This document shows, piece after piece, positions 23,080-27,920 of a DNA stretch of 27,920 nt (its first letter is position 1; every line of letters starts with the position of its first letter). The position numbers were made by a program, and so were the translations under genes. The DNA is from Chloroflexota bacterium. GTDB taxonomy: Bacteria > Chloroflexota > Ktedonobacteria > Ktedonobacterales > Ktedonobacteraceae. The stretch lies in NCBI GenBank assembly GCA_005879655.1, contig VBJK01000115.1:1-27920 (forward strand), read 5' to 3'. The notes under the pieces are model-generated. The model did not search any database. It saw only the letters and a list, made by a program, of their open reading frames with translations, and had not been told where the DNA came from.

Positions 23080-23108
23080 TGGTAATGGCAAGCTGGCTGT
23101 GCTATATT
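23080..23108 (+). promoter_or_regulatory. Predicted promoter of kinase-PQQ gene 2 (shared motif)
   Basis: TGGTAA (23080-23085) and TATATT (23103-23108) with a 17-base spacer and the same ACTAA extension as the promoter at 20447-20475. The ATG lies about 60 bases downstream. Confidence 0.5.
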
Positions 23109-23169
23109 ACTAACGGTTTGATTAGCTCTCTTATAAAGCTACTGTCAATGTATGGAGGAGTGCTGTAAA

Positions 23170-25143
23170 ATGACGGATCGTGTCGGGCAACAGATTGGCA
23201 ATTATCGCCTGCTGCAATTGTTAGGTGAGGGCGGCTTTGCAGAGGTATACCTGGGGAAACATCTCTATTTAGGCTCGCAAGCCGCCATCAAGCTCTTGCA
23301 TACACGTGTCTCCACCAGCGATATTGCTCAGTTCCAGCAAGAAGGGCAAATGCTCGCCAACCTCATTCATCCCACGATCGTGCGTGTGCTCGACTTTGGT
23401 ATCGATAACCACAATCCTTACCTCATCATGGACTATGCCCCTGGTGGCACGCTACGCTCACGTCACCCCAGGGGAACTCGTGTGCCCCTACCCACGGTAG
23501 TAGAATACGCCAAGCAGATTGGGCAAGCGCTACAGTATGCCCATGATCAGCGCTTTATCCATCGGGATGTTAAGCCGGAAAATATGCTCGTTGGACGCAA
23601 TGGGGAGATCCTGCTCAGCGACTTTGGCATCGCCCTAATCGCGCAAAGTTCGCGCTACCAGAGCACAAAGGACATGGCTGGCACCATCTCCTACATGGCC
23701 CCAGAACAGATCGAGGCCCATCCTCGTCCAGCTTCCGACCAATATTCCCTCGCCATCGCCGCCTATGAATGGCTTAGTGGAGAGTGCCCATTTCGCGGCT
23801 CCTTCACCGAAATTGCCGTCAAACACAGCGTGACTCCACCAGCACCGCTCATACCACACTTACCATCGCTACCGCCAGCCGTTGAGAAGGTCATCCTCAC
23901 CGCGCTTGCCAAGAAGTCAGAGGAGCGCTTTGGCTCTGTACGAGCATTCGTCACAGCACTAGAGCTAGCCAGCCAGGATGCCCAAACGCAACCCCCAAAG
24001 CCTAGCGGTCCGATCAGCATCCAGACCATCTCATCAAGACTCCCATCCCCCATAAGCCACGCCGAACTGCCCTCCCTTCCACCATCGCCTCCACCTGACA
24101 CAAACATACCAGCACAACCACAAACCGTCAGCTCCCTTCTGCCCGCACAACACCAGACCCAACTCGCCGTTGCCCCTACATCTTCTACTCTCCCCACGCC
24201 TAACACCCATATAAGCATACCCATGACACCAACTCCACCGCTAGCGCTACCACCTCCAACATCCAAACCACGCCGCTCAACCATTGCTATCGCATCGGCC
24301 ATAACGCTCGTCATACTGCTCATTAGTGGAAGTGTATATACTTATTCAGCCGTGCGTACTTACAACGAGCATGTGCAACAAACGGCAACTGTACTGGCAC
24401 CAACACAGACAGTACAGGCAAGTATTAATGGGTATAACAACTATGTTGCTCAGCATGGGATGATGTTTGGCTTTAATGCTCAGCATACGGGAGTGAATCC
24501 GTATGAGCGTATTGTGACTGTTGATAATGTCTCCCGATTGCGTCAGAAATGGGCTGCAACTACTGGGGACTACATCTACTCCTCACCAACTGTAGCCAAT
24601 GGCGTTGTCTATGTTGGCTCTGATAATCACAAGCTCTATGCTTTTGATGCCATCACCGGACAACAGAAATGGACCTCTTCTACTGGTAGTGCGATCTACT
24701 CCTCACCAGCTGTAGCCAATGGCGTTGTCTACATTGGCTCTGAGGACCACAAGCTCTATGCTTTTGATGCCATCACCGGACAACAGAAATGGACCTCTTC
24801 TACTGGAGACTCGATCGATTCCTCACCCGCAATAGTTAATGGCATTGTCTATGTTGGCTCCTATGATCACAAGCTCTATGCCTTTGATGCCATCACTGGA
24901 CTGCTGAAATGGACTGCCTCTACTGGAGACTACATCTACTCCTCACCAACTGTAGCCAATGGCGTTGTCTATGTTGGCTCCAAGGATCACAAGCTCTATG
25001 CCTTTGATGCCATCACTGGACAACAGAAATGGACTGCCTCTACTGGAGACTACATCTACTCCTCACCAGCAATAGCCAATGGCGTTGTCTATGTTGGCTC
25101 CGATGATCACAAGCTCTATGCCTTCTCTTTGGATGGCAGGTGA
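23170..25143 (+). CDS. Transmembrane serine/threonine kinase with 5 PQQ-like repeats
   Basis: A 657-residue paralogue of the previous kinase. The catalytic domain keeps LLGEGGFAEVY, AAIK, HRDVKPEN, SDFG and MAPEQ. A Pro-rich linker, longer than in the sister gene, leads to a membrane helix at about 369-390 and to an external region beginning near 450 with only five PQQ-like units, nearly identical to each other (YAFDAITGQQKWT). A full PQQ propeller normally needs seven or eight blades, so the fold must be incomplete, completed by a partner or dimer, or the copy number recently reduced. ATG 23170 aligns exactly with the sister protein's start and follows GGAGGAG by nine bases; a longer frame to 23152 lacks a ribosome site. 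Confidence 0.93.
   Translation: MTDRVGQQIGNYRLLQLLGEGGFAEVYLGKHLYLGSQAAIKLLHTRVSTSDIAQFQQEGQMLANLIHPTIVRVLDFGIDNHNPYLIMDYAPGGTLRSRHPRGTRVPLPTVVEYAKQIGQALQYAHDQRFIHRDVKPENMLVGRNGEILLSDFGIALIAQSSRYQSTKDMAGTISYMAPEQIEAHPRPASDQYSLAIAAYEWLSGECPFRGSFTEIAVKHSVTPPAPLIPHLPSLPPAVEKVILTALAKKSEERFGSVRAFVTALELASQDAQTQPPKPSGPISIQTISSRLPSPISHAELPSLPPSPPPDTNIPAQPQTVSSLLPAQHQTQLAVAPTSSTLPTPNTHISIPMTPTPPLALPPPTSKPRRSTIAIASAITLVILLISGSVYTYSAVRTYNEHVQQTATVLAPTQTVQASINGYNNYVAQHGMMFGFNAQHTGVNPYERIVTVDNVSRLRQKWAATTGDYIYSSPTVANGVVYVGSDNHKLYAFDAITGQQKWTSSTGSAIYSSPAVANGVVYIGSEDHKLYAFDAITGQQKWTSSTGDSIDSSPAIVNGIVYVGSYDHKLYAFDAITGLLKWTASTGDYIYSSPTVANGVVYVGSKDHKLYAFDAITGQQKWTASTGDYIYSSPAIANGVVYVGSDDHKLYAFSLDGR
24520..25140 (+). 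repeat. PQQ-like coding repeats, exact 120-base period (5 units)
   Basis: Five units spaced exactly 120 bases apart (compare CCTCACCAACTGTAGCCAAT at 24581-24600 with the matching blocks at 24701, 24821, 24941 and 25061). DNA similarity between units is high, pointing to recent amplification or gene conversion. Confidence 0.88.
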
Positions 25144-25244
25144 GAAATATCTCATGTAACAGAACAAGGACAGCAGAGTAGAATGTGCCAAATCTCCTCT
25201 GCCCAATGCTCTAGAACGTTTGCAGGCTCTGCTCAGGCTGTTCG

Positions 25245-25469
25245 CTATCCAATCTGTTCCAGTCGCGTAGCGACTAGCCTAGTTGCCTCATCTTGCCCAA
25301 CAAGTTGTGATAAAGCCTGATGATATTCGTGCATAGTCTCCATCTTGTGCCGAATAAAATCGTGCTTACATGTGCCACCAGATAAACCTGAAAAGCCACG
25401 TTGAGCGGCCTGGTATTCCAGTTCAATTTGTTCCAAGAGCTGGGCAACTTCGCTTCTGCCTGGGTTCAT
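25245..25469 (-). CDS. Small helical hypothetical protein, 74 residues
   Basis: An unrecognised 74-residue protein. From ATG 25469, nine bases after AGGAG, it reads MNPGRSEVAQLLEQIELEYQ and continues with AAQRGFSGLSGGTCKHDFIR. Two charged helices surround a short Gly-rich turn (GLSGGTCKH), and the C-terminal half (METMHEYHQALSQLVGQDEATRLVATRLEQ) is again helical. No membrane segment is visible. It lies on the opposite strand to the preceding kinase gene, about 100 bases from its stop. Size and composition fit a small regulatory or structural protein; I cannot assign a role. Confidence 0.7.
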   Translation of the reverse strand: MNPGRSEVAQLLEQIELEYQAAQRGFSGLSGGTCKHDFIRHKMETMHEYHQALSQLVGQDEATRLVATRLEQIG

Positions 25470-25760
25470 CGCCAAAGTCTCCTTTCTCAATGAGCAACCA
25501 CTACTGCAAAGTGAGTGGCAGCATTGCTACAGCTACTCGTCGCCAGTAAGATAAGAAGGTGTGAACCGGCGAAAGCGCTGGCGATGGAGCAATACCCACC
25601 ACTATCGTTTAGTATATTTAAATAACTGGTAAAGCGCTAGAAAAATATTAAAAGGAACAATAAGTTATCGCTAAATTTAGTCAAATTTTTGCCAGAAATT
25701 CTCCTTACAACCACATGTACGCGCATGACAAGCCGATTTGTCGTCTGTTAAGGATATATT

Positions 25761-25913
25761 GTAACTGTTCAGGACGCCTCGCCACCTGCGGTGGCTCGCC
25801 TGTTTGATGTGGTCGCTCTCGTTGGGCTGCGCCCAACGAGAGCGACCACATCAAACGACTTGCGAAGCGCCGCAGGCCCTGAGAAAGCTAGAAGCTGGTA
25901 CCTGAATAGTTAC
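25761..25913. mobile_element. MITE-like element, 13-bp terminal inverted repeats
   Basis: GTAACTGTTCAGG (25761-25773) and CCTGAATAGTTAC (25901-25913) are inverted with one mismatch and bound 153 bases. Inside, 25802-25827 and 25831-25856 form a perfect 26-bp hairpin with a 3-base loop, and GCCACC-TGC-GGTGGC forms a second at 25781-25795. The GTAA ends recall IS66-family elements. Flanking 8-mers GATATATT and CATATTTT agree at six of eight positions, as for an aged target duplication. There is no transposase. Confidence 0.7.
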
Positions 25914-26024
25914 CATATTTTATATATATCAGTAAATGGATATTTACAAATATATCGATTACTACTGAGCATAGCATAGTAATGAGTTCTTTGAGTAACA
26001 AGTTAGGAATATATTCTACAAACA

Positions 26025-26053
26025 TTTACTTATGGCTATTTTCATGATATATT
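26025..26053 (+). promoter_or_regulatory. Predicted promoter of the XRE-TPR gene
   Basis: TTTACT (26025-26030) and TATATT (26048-26053) with a 17-base spacer. The -10 region continues as TATATTACTT, similar to the two kinase promoters. The leader would be about 65 bases. Confidence 0.45.
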
Positions 26054-26123
26054 ACTTTAGTAGAGAGCATGTTCATGTTCTGCTACCAGTAAGATTGCAT
26101 ACGTGGAAAAGGAGCCGCTGATA

Positions 26124-27488
26124 ATGGAAGCGAATGGAACATACCCTAATCGTATCCTTTGGTACATCAAAGATCGGGGACGCAAAGTAAGTGAGGTGGC
26201 TGAATACCTACACATCTCTGAAGCCACTTTCGCTCATTACGCCTATGGCCGCATATCGGTCAGTAACGATTACCGTGAAAAACTCGCGCAGTTCCTCCGT
26301 TGCACGGTTGACGAGCTATTTCCCCTGCGTACCCACCCTTCACACCAAGCAAAATCAGAGACTCCAAGCACACAAAGCCATGCATCGGGCACAATACAGG
26401 AAGTCGATAGCGCACAAGGAGAACTTCAGATGATTAATGGACGCCGCAATGCACTTCAACAGCTTGTCGCTGCTACCATCCCAGCTCCCCTGTGGGAACG
26501 ATTGCTCAAAGCACTTGCTAAGCCGTCAAGCATTGATGAGACGACCTTAGCAATGCTGGAAGCGCAAGTTCAGGAGTGCTGGCAACTACAGCCAAGAGTG
26601 CTCAATGTTGTCTCTTACAGTTTGTTACAGTTTGTTGAGGGACGTTTGGCTATCACTACCAGCTTGTTGGAAGGTTCTTTATTGCCTCGACAACGCGTAC
26701 GCCTGTCCCATATAGCAGGAGAACTCGCACTTATTCTTGGTGTAATGTATCTAAACCTCCACATGTACGAGCAGGCTAAGCGCTATCTTCAGGCGTCCAT
26801 CGAGGCTGCAAAGGAGGCGCACAATGCCCCTTTACAAGCCGTGAGCCTTGGTCGTATGAGCTTTGCACTTGTGTATAACGATCAGACGAATACGGCTAAG
26901 GCCAACCTGGCACTTTCTCTTTTGCAAGAAGCGCAACGTCTGACTGCACAAGATGATATGAGGATATTGCGTTCTTGGCTGTCCGCCAGGGAGGCCGAAG
27001 TCCAAGCCAACTTGCATCATGAACATGAGAGTCTCACTGCACTTGAACGGGCTACTGTTGTCCGTACAGACGTTGGCCTGGGAATGGAAAAAGGCAGGCA
27101 CCCAGAAGATCCTTATTGGACAAACTATGATCAATTGCTTGCTCAGGGCTATCAAGGTGTGTGCTATTTGCATCTTGGCAAGCTACAAGATGCAGAGACG
27201 ATCCTTACTGAGGCAGTAAATCTGCATTCCCCTACAAGCATGTATCATCAACCGATTATCCTGGTTGATCTAGCCCTCGTTTACCATCAGCAGGGTGATG
27301 TGGCAAAGGCTTGTGACTATGTGCAGCAAGCCTTGCTTGTGATACATCAAACGCTCTCCCCTATGCATCTGGAACGCGTTCTCACTTTTCGTCAGGAGAT
27401 AGACAAATGGAGCACCGAACAAGCAGTCAGAGATATAGATCGGCAAATTGTGCTAGCACAGAGTAAAATAAGAGTAACAGCAGCCTGA
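26124..27488 (+). CDS. XRE-family helix-turn-helix regulator with TPR region
   Basis: A 454-residue protein. Residues 10-68 form an XRE/Cro-type DNA-binding domain (NRILWYIKDRGRKVSEVAEY, then LHISEATFAHYAYGRISVS and a CTVDELFP end). A polar linker follows, and residues 110-445 are helical with TPR-like repeats (for example EQAKRYLQASIEAAKEAHNA, LQDAETILTEAVNLH and LALVYHQQGDVAKACDYVQQ). This layout resembles regulators that bind a peptide or partner through the TPR region, but no ligand is implied by neighbours. ATG 26124, nine bases after AAGGAG, is preferred to GTG 26103. The gene has its own predicted promoter; the next gene begins 88 bases later. Confidence 0.88.
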   Translation: MEANGTYPNRILWYIKDRGRKVSEVAEYLHISEATFAHYAYGRISVSNDYREKLAQFLRCTVDELFPLRTHPSHQAKSETPSTQSHASGTIQEVDSAQGELQMINGRRNALQQLVAATIPAPLWERLLKALAKPSSIDETTLAMLEAQVQECWQLQPRVLNVVSYSLLQFVEGRLAITTSLLEGSLLPRQRVRLSHIAGELALILGVMYLNLHMYEQAKRYLQASIEAAKEAHNAPLQAVSLGRMSFALVYNDQTNTAKANLALSLLQEAQRLTAQDDMRILRSWLSAREAEVQANLHHEHESLTALERATVVRTDVGLGMEKGRHPEDPYWTNYDQLLAQGYQGVCYLHLGKLQDAETILTEAVNLHSPTSMYHQPIILVDLALVYHQQGDVAKACDYVQQALLVIHQTLSPMHLERVLTFRQEIDKWSTEQAVRDIDRQIVLAQSKIRVTAA

Positions 27489-27575
27489 ATAGATGATCCA
27501 GAGCGAGCATATCGCCGTATCCTTGTTGTGGCAAGAGAATTTGCCCACAGTCTTTGCACACAAGGAGTTTTCTAC

Positions 27576-27920
27576 ATGTCAACCGAAACAAACAAAGCTA
27601 TGACGCGTCGCTTCTATGAAGAGGTAATCAATCAGAAGCAGTTGGCACTCGTCGATGAACTGGCAGCAGACAATCTCGCCGCCCACTTTCTTCCACCCGG
27701 GCTTCCTCCCGGCCCGACAGGTCTCAAAATCTTTCTCGGCGTCTTCCACAGTGCCTTCCCTAACGGGTACCTGACCATTGATCAGATGATTGCCGAAGGG
27801 GATACCGTCGCCACACGCCTGACCTTCCATGGCACTCACACGGGCGATTTTCAGGGTATCGCGCCAACGGGCAAGACTGTTACGGTCCCAGCGCTAGACA
27901 TGGTTCGTGTCGTTGATGGC
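27576..27920 (+). CDS. SnoaL-like / ester cyclase family protein, N-terminal part (cut by window edge)
   Basis: The first 115 residues are present, from ATG 27576 (eight bases after AAGGAG); the frame is open at the right edge. MTRRFYEEVINQKQLALVDE, then FPNGYLTIDQMIAEGDTVAT and RLTFHGTHTGDFQGIAPTGK are typical of the SnoaL-like (NTF2 fold) ester cyclases. Members act on small substrates such as polyketide intermediates, but many are unassigned, so the reaction is not predicted here. It lies 88 bases after the XRE-TPR gene on the same strand and may share its message, because I see no terminator between them. Confidence 0.88.
   Translation, partial: MSTETNKAMTRRFYEEVINQKQLALVDELAADNLAAHFLPPGLPPGPTGLKIFLGVFHSAFPNGYLTIDQMIAEGDTVATRLTFHGTHTGDFQGIAPTGKTVTVPALDMVRVVDG

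Larger units (their letters stand above)
25470..26123. other. Long intergenic region with MITE and promoter
   Basis: About 650 bases. It contains the inverted-repeat element at 25761-25913, the palindromic GTAAAT-N4-ATTTAC at 25932-25947 and a predicted promoter at 26025-26053. The stretch 25600-25760 is A/T-rich with nothing recognised. A 62-codon frame at 25791-25979 runs through the element and lacks a ribosome site. Confidence 0.6.

Noticed and set aside
23763..24323. 186-codon minus-strand frame rich in Gly and Val
   Set aside because: Antisense shadow of the Pro-rich linker and kinase C-lobe of the second PQQ kinase.
24520..25140. Direct repeats as a possible CRISPR array
   Set aside because: The 120-base units are coding throughout, in frame, with no unique spacers.
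1..27920. tRNA genes
   Set aside because: No stretch with a T-arm and a matching acceptor stem was found apart from the tmRNA ends.

Overview
The window reads as a chromosomal segment of a Chloroflexota bacterium, most likely class Ktedonobacteria. This is an inference from gene content: Ser/Thr kinases fused to WD40 or PQQ-type propellers, a LexA with a GRSM active site, a DUF151 nuclease and many small hairpin elements. No 16S gene is present to confirm it. Coding is dense on both strands, and several promoters match the sigma-70 type consensus closely.

Layout. (1) 1-996, minus strand: acylphosphatase, gatC and the start of gatA, an operon read out of the left edge. (2) 1218-5911, plus strand: a moxR / DUF58 / transglutaminase operon whose DUF58 gene is broken by a small internal deletion. 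(3) 5943-8898: an unknown 121-residue protein, a compact promoter-leader-small ORF-terminator unit, and a two-gene ABC-2 transporter closed by a strong terminator. (4) 8951-10265: a small inverted-repeat element, then a Fur/PerR regulator behind a consensus promoter and a perfect 9-1-9 Fur-type operator, then an MbfA-like VIT-domain iron transporter. (5) 10307-10795: tmRNA (ssrA) with its own promoter and terminator. (6) 11115-14607: a soluble kinase-WD40 protein facing, with an 8-base gap, a protein that joins a degenerate receiver domain to a kinase domain without catalytic residues. (7) 14685-19391: a DedA membrane protein with a Gln/Pro tail ending inside a 40-bp-arm hairpin, a two-helix membrane protein with a disordered tail, lexA, a DUF151 nuclease and a small membrane protein. 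(8) 19739-25140: a CPBP-type membrane protease and two tandem paralogous transmembrane kinases carrying 8 and 5 PQQ-like repeats. (9) 25245-27920: a small helical protein, a 153-bp MITE-like element, an XRE-TPR regulator and a truncated SnoaL-like gene.

How the parts may work together. The clearest theme is signalling: three apparently active kinases differ mainly in their sensor (cytosolic WD40 or external PQQ-like propeller), and beside the soluble one sits a predicted signalling-dead scaffold. The two membrane kinases share a promoter motif as well as protein sequence. The second coherent module is iron homeostasis: regulator, operator and exporter candidate in one transcription unit. Five small inverted-repeat elements lie in the gaps between genes. 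All functional statements rest on motif reading by eye; no database search was possible.
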